In this document: positions 1-5,993 of the stretch, one piece after another
Layout of the letters: every line of letters begins with the position of its first letter
Position numbering within the stretch: the stretch's first letter is position 1
Assembly: GCA_003669255.1 (NCBI GenBank)
Contig: QWPO01000012.1
Coordinates: 1 to 12,471, forward strand
DNA from: Planctomycetota bacterium
GTDB lineage: Bacteria > Planctomycetota > Planctomycetia > Pirellulales > UBA1268
Reading direction: 5' to 3'
DNA length: 12,471 nt
Notes under the pieces: model-generated
Database searches by the model: none
Told to the model about the DNA's origin: nothing
What the model saw: only the letters and a program-made list of their open reading frames with translations
Position numbers and translations under genes: made by a program

Positions 1-1137
1 GTCGGCGTGGACGGCCGGCTCGGCTGGTCGAAGACGGGCGAGATGACGGTGTTCGTCTCGCACCTCGAGTTCCTCACGAAGTCGTTGGAAACGCCCCCCG
101 ACAAGTACCACGGTCTCGTCGATCCCGAACTGCGGCAGCGGATGCGCTACCTCGACCTCATCCATGGCGAGGGCGTTCGCGACCGGTTTGTGGCTCGCAG
201 CCGGATCGTCGAAGCGGTCCGTCGCGTGCTGGCCGCGCGGGGCTATCTCGAGGTCGAAGGGCCGACGCTCCAGGAGACCGCCGGCGGCGCCGCTGCGCGG
301 CCGTTCGCCACCCATCACAACGCGCTCGACATGCCACTGGTGCTCCGCATCGCGCTTGAGCTCCATCTCAAGCGGCTGCTCGTCGGCGGCATGGAGCGTG
401 TCTTCGAACTCGGCCGCGTCTACCGCAACGAAGGCGTGAGCACCCGGCACAACCCCGAGTTCACGATGCTCGAGGCCTACGAGGCCTACGGCGATTACGG
501 CACGATGATGGACCTCACGGAGGCGATCATCGTCGAGGCCGCAAAGGCTGCCGGGGCGCCCACGCGCTTTGAGTGGATGGGCCGGCCTGTCGATCTCACG
601 CCGCCGTTTCGCCGCGCGAAATACGACGACCTGATCCGCGAGGTGACCGGCTGCGATCCGACCGATCCTGCCAGCGTGGCCGCCGCGGCCGTCACGGCCG
701 GCGTGGAGACCGCCGGCCGCCATCCCGACGTGATCAAGAGCGACCTCTTCGAGGCGACGGTCGAAAAAACGCTCGACGGCCCGGTGTTCGTGATCGACTA
801 TCCGGCCTCGATCTGCCCGCTCACCAAGCGGAAGGCGGGCCAGCCGAACGTCGCCGAGCGGTTCGAGCTCTATGTGGCGGGCATGGAACTGGCCAACGCC
901 TACACCGAACTCAACGACCCCGACCTTCAGGAGGAGTTGTTTCGCACGCAGCTCGCCGGCATGGCGGCCGAGGAGTCGATGGCCCGCATGGACACCGACT
1001 TCATCACGGCCCTGCGGCACGGCATGCCACCGGCGGGCGGCCTCGGGATCGGCATCGACCGGCTGGTGATGTTCCTCACCGCCGCGGCGAGCATTCGCGA
1101 CGTGATCCTGTTCCCGATCCACCGCCCGCGGGCGTGA
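1..1137 (+). CDS. lysS: Lysyl-tRNA synthetase, class II (5' end outside window)
   Basis: Charges tRNA-Lys with lysine in the cytoplasm. The frame is open from base 1, with 378 residues visible; by comparison with the roughly 500-residue family, about the first quarter, including most of the N-terminal OB-fold tRNA-binding domain, lies off the window. Visible residues 5-30 match the end of that OB fold (GRLGWSKTGE, then FLTKSLE). The class II catalytic core follows: GGAAARPFATHHNALD at 95-110, motif 2 around YRNEG (141-145) and RHNPEFTMLEAY (149-160), and motif 3 GLGIGIDRLVMFLT near 346-359, ending in RDVILFPIHRPRA. The HNPEFTM and GLGIGIDR signatures separate it from AspRS and AsnRS. One oddity is RIALEL at 116-121, where LysRS normally has RIAPEL. 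It is followed by a LolCD-like pair after 250 bp; from memory, lysS next to lol genes also occurs in some Deltaproteobacteria. Confidence 0.96.
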   Translation, partial: VGVDGRLGWSKTGEMTVFVSHLEFLTKSLETPPDKYHGLVDPELRQRMRYLDLIHGEGVRDRFVARSRIVEAVRRVLAARGYLEVEGPTLQETAGGAAARPFATHHNALDMPLVLRIALELHLKRLLVGGMERVFELGRVYRNEGVSTRHNPEFTMLEAYEAYGDYGTMMDLTEAIIVEAAKAAGAPTRFEWMGRPVDLTPPFRRAKYDDLIREVTGCDPTDPASVAAAAVTAGVETAGRHPDVIKSDLFEATVEKTLDGPVFVIDYPASICPLTKRKAGQPNVAERFELYVAGMELANAYTELNDPDLQEELFRTQLAGMAAEESMARMDTDFITALRHGMPPAGGLGIGIDRLVMFLTAAASIRDVILFPIHRPRA

Positions 1138-1146
1138 TCCGGCTCA

Positions 1147-1215
1147 GGGCAGCCCCTGCCCGTCGCCGGACACGGCGTCTGGTGGTGGTTCGCCCCACGC
1201 CTCACGGCGTTGGGC
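1147..1215. other. Three small hairpins downstream of lysS
   Basis: Starting 10 bp after the lysS stop there are three successive inverted repeats. First, GGGCAG/CTGCCC with a CCC loop (1147-1161). Second, CGCCG/CGGCG with a GACA loop (1164-1177). Third, a 9-bp stem with one internal mismatch (1192-1215), whose core is ACGCC-TCAC-GGCGT. On the minus strand the third loop reads GTGA. None is followed by a T-run, so these are not classical intrinsic terminators. They may stall polymerase, protect the lysS mRNA 3' end, or be remnants of dispersed palindromes. Confidence 0.5.
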
Positions 1216-1235
1216 TTGGACGGCAGCCACATAAG

Positions 1236-1308
1236 CCGACCGGCCGTAAGGCCGCGGGCGCGCCCCGCGAGGGCTCTGATCCTTCCGACCGGCCGTAAGG
1301 CCGCGGGC
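1236..1308 (+). repeat. Two direct copies of a 24-bp palindromic repeat
   Basis: The same 24 bases occur at 1236-1259 and 1285-1308, a 49-bp period. The core is CGGCCGTAAGGCCG: a 5-bp perfect stem with a GTAA loop, which would be a GNRA tetraloop in RNA read from the plus strand. The outer CCG and CGG can also pair, leaving a 2-nt AC bulge, for an 8-bp stem. The 25 bases between copies are unrelated. The position, between lysS and the permease gene, fits a dispersed intergenic palindrome or a pair of hairpins at the transcript end. Two copies without a regular spacer do not make a CRISPR array. Confidence 0.75.
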
Positions 1309-1343
1309 AGAAGCAGGGGCGATTCCGGGGTTTCGGTGGGGCA

Positions 1344-1369
1344 GGGGGGCTGCTATCGTTCCGCCCCCC
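1344..1369 (+). promoter_or_regulatory. GC hairpin holding a -10-like sequence upstream of the permease gene
   Basis: GGGGGGC at 1344-1350 is perfectly complementary to GCCCCCC at 1363-1369, with a 12-nt loop. The loop carries GCTATCGT, whose TATCGT (1354-1359) matches the -10 consensus at 4 of 6 bases and lies 28 bases before the ATG at 1388. The -35 region at 17-bp spacing, TTTCGG at 1331-1336, is poor. This may be the promoter of the permease/ATPase pair, with a GC-clamp hairpin around it, but the prediction is weak. A purine-rich GAGAGG at 1370-1375 lies 12 bases before the start codon. Confidence 0.25.
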
Positions 1370-1387
1370 GAGAGGTCCGCGACGGCT

Positions 1388-3037
1388 ATGTACAAACTCC
1401 TTCTCTGCTGGCGGTATCTCCGCACCCGTTGGATCGCGCTGGCGAGCATCGTCAGCGTGACGCTCGGAGTGGCGACGATGATCGTCGTCAACGCCGTCAT
1501 GGCCGGCTTCTCGTACGAGATGCAGACCCGCATTCACGGCATCCTCTCCGACCTCGTGTTCGAGAGCCACTCGCTCTCCGGGTTCCAGGATCCGCAGTGG
1601 CACATGGACGAGATCAAGCGGGCTGCCGGCGACGACATCGTGGGCATGACGCCCACCGTGGCGGTGCCGGCGATGCTCAACTTTCAGGTTCGTGGCCAGT
1701 GGATCACGCGGCAGATCATGCTGATCGGGATCGACGAGACCACTCACGCCAAGGTGAGCGACTTCGGCCGCTATCTCCAGCATCCGGGCAACCGCGGACA
1801 ACTTTCGTTCGCTCTCCGCGACGGTGGCTACGACACGATCGACAGCCAGTCCGACACGAAGGCCGTCACGCGGCCGGCGCTCGAAGGGGCCGGCTGGCCG
1901 CATCGCCGGATGCGGGTGGAACGGGAACGCGTCTGGCGGGAAAAGCTCGAGGCCGACCGTCGCGCGGGCGGTGCCGCCGATCCGGCCGCCACCGATCCAG
2001 CCGCTTCCGGACCCTCCCGATCGGTCGATCAGCAGGTCGACGCGGTGCTTGCCGCCACGACCACCGACGCTTCGCCTGTGGCCGCGGAGGCTGCCGCTGA
2101 TCCCGCCGCGCCGCCCGCAACCGCCGATCCATTTCGCCAGGCGCGGCCCGAAGAGGGCACGAAGATGGATCCGGCGCGTGAGCAGTTCACCGGCATCGTT
2201 CCAGGGCTCGGCCTGGCGAGTTTCCGCGACAACGCCGGCACCGACCGGTTTCTCGTGCTGCCCGGCGACGATGTGAAGATCACCTTCCCCACCTCGGGCA
2301 CACCGCCGAAGGCGGTCAGCGACACGTTCACCGTGGTCGATTTCTACGAGAGCAAGATGAGCGAGTACGACTCGAACTTCGTGTTCGTGCCGATCGCGGC
2401 GCTGCAGCGGATGCGGGGGATGATCGACCCGCAGTCGGGCCTGGCGAGCGTCAACTCGATCCAGATCAAACTCCGCGAGGGGGCCGATCTCGACCGGGTT
2501 CGCGACACACTTCGCAAGGTGTTTCCTGCGGATCTCTACGCCGTCTCCACCTGGCGAGACAAGCAGGGGCCGCTCCTTGCGGCGGTCGACATGGAGATGT
2601 CGGTGCTCAACATCCTGTTGTTTCTGATCATCGCCGTGGCGGGATTCGGGATCCTGGCGATCTTCTTCATGATCGTGGTCGAGAAGACGCGAGACATCGG
2701 CATCCTGAAGTCACTCGGTGCCTCGGCCGGAGGCATCGGCGGCATCTTCCTGGGCTACGGGCTGTTTCTCGGCATCGTCGGGGCGGGAGCCGGCCTGGCG
2801 CTTGGCCTCTCGATCGCCTGGAACATCAACACGATCCGCGCCGGCGTGGAGTGGTGCACGGGGGAGCGGGTCTTCGATCCCTCGATCTACTACTTCTACC
2901 GCATCCCCTCGATCGTCCATCCGTTCACGGTGCTCTGGATCATCGTGGGCGCCGTCGGGATTGCCGTCGGCTCGAGCGTGCTGCCGGCCCTGCGGGCGGC
3001 GCGGCTGCACCCCGTGGAGGCGCTGCGGCATGACTGA
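1388..3037 (+). CDS. LolC/E-like ABC transporter permease (FtsX/MacB fold)
   Basis: A 549-residue inner-membrane permease, probably the membrane half of a lipoprotein-releasing or other envelope exporter. Residues 16-38 form the first membrane span, just after a basic start (WRYLRTR). A large periplasmic domain follows, and then three spans near 404-430, 450-478 and 513-536. EKTRDIGILKSLGAS at 432-446 and the tail LRAARLHPVEALR at 535-547 are hallmarks of the FtsX/LolC/LolE family. It is about 135 residues longer than the E. coli proteins (near 400-414). The excess is an Ala/Pro/Asp-rich, low-complexity stretch at about 190-250 inside the periplasmic domain. The last 8 bp overlap the ATPase start, so the two are translationally linked. 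With only one permease gene here, a homodimer is likely. The substrate cannot be told from sequence; LolC/E-like is a family-level call. Confidence 0.9.
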   Translation: MYKLLLCWRYLRTRWIALASIVSVTLGVATMIVVNAVMAGFSYEMQTRIHGILSDLVFESHSLSGFQDPQWHMDEIKRAAGDDIVGMTPTVAVPAMLNFQVRGQWITRQIMLIGIDETTHAKVSDFGRYLQHPGNRGQLSFALRDGGYDTIDSQSDTKAVTRPALEGAGWPHRRMRVERERVWREKLEADRRAGGAADPAATDPAASGPSRSVDQQVDAVLAATTTDASPVAAEAAADPAAPPATADPFRQARPEEGTKMDPAREQFTGIVPGLGLASFRDNAGTDRFLVLPGDDVKITFPTSGTPPKAVSDTFTVVDFYESKMSEYDSNFVFVPIAALQRMRGMIDPQSGLASVNSIQIKLREGADLDRVRDTLRKVFPADLYAVSTWRDKQGPLLAAVDMEMSVLNILLFLIIAVAGFGILAIFFMIVVEKTRDIGILKSLGASAGGIGGIFLGYGLFLGIVGAGAGLALGLSIAWNINTIRAGVEWCTGERVFDPSIYYFYRIPSIVHPFTVLWIIVGAVGIAVGSSVLPALRAARLHPVEALRHD

Positions 3038-3794
3038 GACATCCCCGGCGATCCTCCGCGTTCGCGACCTCCGCAAGAACTACCGCTCCGGCGAGACCAC
3101 GCTCGAGGTGCTCCGCGGCGTCGACTTCGACCTTGCCGCCGGCGAGTTCGTGTCGATCGTCGGCCAGAGTGGCTCCGGGAAGAGCACGCTGTTGCACTTG
3201 ATGGGCCTGCTCGATGCGGCCGACGCGGGCTCCATCGAACTCGATGGCACGCGGATCGATGGGCTCTCGTCGGCCCGCCGCGACCGGCTGCGAAACACGT
3301 GCGTGGGCATGGTGTTCCAGTCGTACCACCTGCTGCCCGAACTCGACGCCCTGGAAAACGTGCTCGCACCGCTGATGGTGCGGTACGGGGTGCTCGAATG
3401 GCTGCGGGTCCGGCACCAGGCCCGCGACACCGCGCGGGCGCTCCTCGACCGCTTCGGGCTCGGGAGCCGCCTGCGGCACAAACCACGGCAGCTTTCCGGG
3501 GGAGAGATGCAGCGGGTGGCGATTGCCCGGGCCCTCGTGACGCGGCCGCGGGTGCTGCTCGCCGACGAACCGACGGGCAACCTCGATGAGGCCACAGGTG
3601 CCGGAATCCTCGAGACGCTCTGCGAGTTGAACCACGCCGACGGCCTTTCTATAGTTCTCGTCACCCACGACGCGGCCGTCGCCCGGCGGGCCGACCGGAT
3701 CGTGCGGTTGGCGGCGGGCCGCGTCGACGACGCCCCGCAGGCCCTCGATCAGTCGGCACACGCTGGTCAGGCTGCGCGGCGGAAGGCGGGCTGA
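3030..3794 (+). CDS. lolD: LolD-like ABC transporter ATP-binding protein
   Basis: The ATPase partner of the preceding permease. It has 254 residues from the ATG at 3030, which overlaps the permease stop by 8 bp. An in-frame extension upstream to 2718 lies inside the permease gene and has no ABC-like sequence, so the 3030 start is preferred. All ABC motifs are present: Walker A GQSGSGKS (45-52), Q-loop VFQSYHLLPELDALENV (95-111, Q97), signature LSGGEMQR (155-162), Walker B VLLADEPTGNLD (175-186) and H-loop VTHD (H213). The FQSYHLLPELDALENV and DEPTGNLD signatures are typical of the LolD/MacB/FtsE group that pairs with FtsX-fold permeases. The C-terminal 20 residues after the core are Ala/Arg-rich and without known function. 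LolD, MacB and FtsE cannot be fully separated by sequence alone; the LolC-like partner favours LolD. Confidence 0.92.
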   Translation: MTETSPAILRVRDLRKNYRSGETTLEVLRGVDFDLAAGEFVSIVGQSGSGKSTLLHLMGLLDAADAGSIELDGTRIDGLSSARRDRLRNTCVGMVFQSYHLLPELDALENVLAPLMVRYGVLEWLRVRHQARDTARALLDRFGLGSRLRHKPRQLSGGEMQRVAIARALVTRPRVLLADEPTGNLDEATGAGILETLCELNHADGLSIVLVTHDAAVARRADRIVRLAAGRVDDAPQALDQSAHAGQAARRKAG

Positions 3795-3855
3795 GTCATT
3801 TCCCGGCGGCGGGTCACGTCCGCCATCCCGCTCCTCGCACGCAGGAACCTTCGCC

Positions 3856-4713
3856 ATGCCGCGGATCATCTTCATGAACGACCGCCTCGTCCCCGAAGAG
3901 CAGGCGGTCGTGAGCGTGTTCGACCACGGCCTGCTGTACGGCGACGGTGTGTTCGAGGGATTGCGGAGTTACGCCGGCAAGGTGTTTCGGCTCGAGGAGC
4001 ACCTCGACCGGCTCTACGACAGCGCCCGGGCGATCTGTCTCGAAATCCCACTCGCGAAGGCGGTGGTGGCGAAGGCGGTGGTCGACACGCTCGCCGCCAA
4101 CAACCTCGCCGACGGCTACGTCCGGCTGGTGGTCACCCGCGGCTCCGGCAGCCTGGGCCTCGATCCCAACAAGACAAAGCATCCGCAGGTGATCGTGATC
4201 GCCGACACGATCAGCCTCTACCCGCGGGAGTTTTACGAGAAGGGCCTCAGGATCGTGACCGCCGCCACCCAGCGAACGCAGTCGGCCGCCCTCTCGCCCC
4301 GGATCAAGTCGCTCAACTACTTGAACAACATCATGGCCAAACTCGAGGGCCTGCAGGCGGGCTGCGTCGAGGCCCTGATGCTCAACCACAAGGGCGAAGT
4401 GGCCGAGTGCACGGGCGATAACCTGTTCGTCGTCCGTGGCGGGAAGCTGCTCACGCCGCCCCCTGATGCCGGGATCCTCGAAGGGATCACCCGCGGCGCG
4501 GTGATGGAACTCGCCACTGCGGCCGGCATCGACTGCCGCGAGGTCACGCTCGTGCGTCACGATCTCTACACCGCCGACGAATGCTTCCTCACCGGCACGG
4601 CGGCCGAGGTGATTCCGGTCGTCGAGATCGACGGCCGCAAGGTGGGAGCGGGCGTGCCCGGGCCGGTCACGAAGCGGCTCACCACCGACTTTCATGCGCT
4701 GGTGCGGCAGTAG
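3856..4713 (+). CDS. ilvE: Branched-chain amino acid aminotransferase (PLP class IV)
   Basis: Transfers the amino group between glutamate and the 2-oxo acids of leucine, isoleucine and valine; a cytoplasmic PLP enzyme of 285 residues. An AGGA at 3843-3846 lies 9 bases before the ATG, one of the few clear ribosome sites here. N-terminal FDHGLLYGDGVFEGLRSY (22-39) is the class IV hallmark. K151 in RIKSLNYLNN is the expected PLP-binding lysine, E184 in VAECTGDNLF should contact the PLP ring nitrogen, and GILEGITR (206-213) and FLTGTAAEVIPV (244-255) complete the cofactor site. D-amino-acid aminotransferase is the nearest alternative, but the IKSLNYLNN and GTAAEVIPV signatures favour BCAT. It follows the ATPase by 61 bp, probably by chance of operon layout. 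AKAVV at 67-71 is exactly duplicated at 72-76. The stop is 10 bp from the convergent ispE stop. Confidence 0.9.
   Translation: MPRIIFMNDRLVPEEQAVVSVFDHGLLYGDGVFEGLRSYAGKVFRLEEHLDRLYDSARAICLEIPLAKAVVAKAVVDTLAANNLADGYVRLVVTRGSGSLGLDPNKTKHPQVIVIADTISLYPREFYEKGLRIVTAATQRTQSAALSPRIKSLNYLNNIMAKLEGLQAGCVEALMLNHKGEVAECTGDNLFVVRGGKLLTPPPDAGILEGITRGAVMELATAAGIDCREVTLVRHDLYTADECFLTGTAAEVIPVVEIDGRKVGAGVPGPVTKRLTTDFHALVRQ
4054..4083 (+). repeat. 15-bp tandem duplication inside ilvE
   Basis: GCGAAGGCGGTGGTG at 4054-4068 is repeated at 4069-4083 with a single G-to-C change at the last base. It keeps the reading frame and encodes AKAVV twice in what is probably a surface helix. It looks like a recent in-frame slippage duplication or a chance repeat of helix codons. 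Confidence 0.7.
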
Positions 4714-4717
4714 TCGT

Positions 4718-4731
4718 CGGCCGTCAGGCCG
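4718..4731. terminator. Possible shared hairpin between convergent ilvE and ispE
   Basis: CGGCC (4718-4722), loop GTCA, GGCCG (4727-4731) forms a 5-bp GC palindrome in the 10-bp space between the ilvE stop and the ispE stop codon, and it overlaps that stop. It differs from the core of the 24-bp repeats near 1241 and 1290 by one loop base (GTCA against GTAA). There is no T-run on either side, so classical intrinsic termination is not supported; it may mark the end of both transcripts. Confidence 0.35.
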
Positions 4732-5677
4732 GCCACGAGCAGCGGACGGCGAATATGGCGGCACACGCAGGGTCGCCGCTGTCACGGCGGGCCGCGAGCC
4801 GGGCCGCGATCGCCTCAGCTTCCGCGAGCGTGCGGGCGAGCGTGAAGCAGGCGCTGCCGCTGCCCGTCAGCCGCGGCGCGAAGCCGCCCGCGTCGGCAAG
4901 CGCCGCAAGCAGCCGGTCGATCTCGGGAGAAAGGATTCGCGCCGGCGGTTCCAGGGCGTTGCTCATGAACGGCACCGCCGCGGCGAGTCCGCCCGTCGCC
5001 AGCGCCTTCACGAGTCGGGCGGCGTCGCCAGTCCGAGTGGTGTCGGGTACGCAGCGGCCGTAGACCGCAGCCGTGGAAAGCCCTGTGGTCGGGCAGGCGA
5101 TCACGGCGGCGAGATCAGGTAACCCTTCGACCGGCTCAATCCGCTCGCCGCGTCCCGAGGCGATCGCGGCGCCGCCGGCGAAGAACCAGGGCACGTCGCT
5201 ACCGATGCCTGCACCGACTGCCGCAAGCCGTTCTGCGGTCCAGTCGAGCTGCCAGAGCATCGCGGCGGCGCGAATCATCGCGGCGGCGTCACTCGACCCA
5301 CCGCCGAGGCCGGCGCCCGACGGAATCCGCTTCACGAGATCAACGTCGAGGCCAGTGGTGATGCCGGCCTCCACCGCGAGCCGTTCGGCAGCACGGACGA
5401 CGAGATTCGTACCGTCGGTCGGCACGTCGCGGGCGAGCGCGGCACCCGGTCCACGGGCGAGGTCGCCGGCGTACGCCACCCGCAGCGCCACGCCCGGCGC
5501 GGCCCGCGGCCTCACGTGGAGCGTGTCGGCGAGCGACACCGGCACCATCAGGCTCTCGATCTCGTGAAAGCCGTCGGCCCGCCGGGCGAGCACCGCCAGC
5601 GAGAGATTGAGCTTGGCTGGCGCCAGGACCGTCAGGCCGTCTGCTGCAGAGCCATCGGCTTCGGGTAGATCGCTCAC
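4724..5677 (-). CDS. ispE: 4-diphosphocytidyl-2-C-methyl-D-erythritol kinase
   Basis: Phosphorylates CDP-methylerythritol in the MEP pathway of isoprenoid synthesis; a soluble GHMP-family kinase. The chosen start is the GTG at 5677, which shares bases with the TGA of the upstream small gene (GTGA). This gives 317 residues, slightly longer than the E. coli enzyme (283). The frame stays open to 5968, but that stretch is Arg/Pro-rich and antisense-like and covers the small gene. Motifs: APAKLNLSLAV at 19-29 with the catalytic lysine K22; the ATP-binding loop PSGAGLGGGSSDAA at 119-132; GIGSDVPWFF at 158-166, with D161 as the expected catalytic aspartate; and the third GHMP motif LTGSGSACF at 270-278. 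All key residues of the family are present. Translation probably depends on that of the 71-residue gene. Confidence 0.93.
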   Translation of the reverse strand: MSDLPEADGSAADGLTVLAPAKLNLSLAVLARRADGFHEIESLMVPVSLADTLHVRPRAAPGVALRVAYAGDLARGPGAALARDVPTDGTNLVVRAAERLAVEAGITTGLDVDLVKRIPSGAGLGGGSSDAAAMIRAAAMLWQLDWTAERLAAVGAGIGSDVPWFFAGGAAIASGRGERIEPVEGLPDLAAVIACPTTGLSTAAVYGRCVPDTTRTGDAARLVKALATGGLAAAVPFMSNALEPPARILSPEIDRLLAALADAGGFAPRLTGSGSACFTLARTLAEAEAIAARLAARRDSGDPACAAIFAVRCSWPA

Positions 5678-5889
5678 CGCCAGTTGGACACGAACCAGAG
5701 CGTTCCGAGCGCCAGGGCGAGCCCGATCGCCACGAGGACCGCGAGGAGCACCGAGATGCTCCTGCCGGCCCAGAGATCGTCGTCGATCATCTCCATGCGG
5801 GATGACTTGTCGAACGAGCCGTTCCAGACGGGGAACTCCCGCTCGTTGTAGACCCAGTGCGTCCGTTCTTCGTAGTTCTTCTGGTTCAT
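5674..5889 (-). CDS. Small single-span membrane protein, unknown function
   Basis: A 71-residue protein with a polar, acidic, aromatic-rich N-terminal part (MNQKNYEERTHWVYNEREF...) and one membrane span at about 46-66 (VLLAVLVAIGLALALGTLWF), ending in SNWR. The likely topology is N-in or tail-anchored with a long cytoplasmic segment; orientation is not certain. It is accepted as real because the stop overlaps the ispE GTG start as GTGA, because the composition is protein-like with many Tyr, Trp and Asp residues that antisense shadows in this GC-rich DNA lack, and because a 104-bp intergenic space lies before it. I recognise no family. Its coupling to ispE may set the expression ratio of the two, or may just be operon packing. 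Confidence 0.75.
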   Translation of the reverse strand: MNQKNYEERTHWVYNEREFPVWNGSFDKSSRMEMIDDDLWAGRSISVLLAVLVAIGLALALGTLWFVSNWR

Positions 5890-5925
5890 GGCGGGGGCCT
5901 GCACTCGGTCGGCCGGATGGCGGGC

Positions 5926-5931
5926 TATGAT
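5926..5931 (+). promoter_or_regulatory. Possible -10 element for rlmN
   Basis: TATGAT, preceded by GC (GCTATGAT), lies in the 104-bp gap between the divergent small membrane gene and rlmN, 62 bases before the rlmN ATG. It matches the -10 consensus at 5 of 6 bases. No convincing -35 sits 16-18 bp upstream. A similar GCTAT-type box lies before the permease gene. Weak prediction; the rest of the gap shows no strong structure. Confidence 0.25.
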
Positions 5932-5993
5932 GCTCTGACAGCCGAAATGTACCCCGCATTCCCGGCACCCGCCAGTGCTTTTACGCCCGTCCG

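Noticed and set aside
1236..1308. CRISPR-like repeat-spacer pattern
   Set aside because: Only two repeats with a 25-bp spacer, no cas genes, and a strongly palindromic GC core typical of intergenic hairpin repeats.
2718..3029. Long N-terminal extension of the LolD-like ATPase
   Set aside because: It lies inside the permease gene in another frame, and ABC ATPases of this type start about 10 residues before the first strand, as with the ATG at 3030.
5678..5968. Upstream extension of the ispE reading frame
   Set aside because: The added 97 residues are Arg/Pro-rich with no kinase similarity and cover the 71-residue gene in another frame; the GHMP fold starts just after the GTG at 5677.
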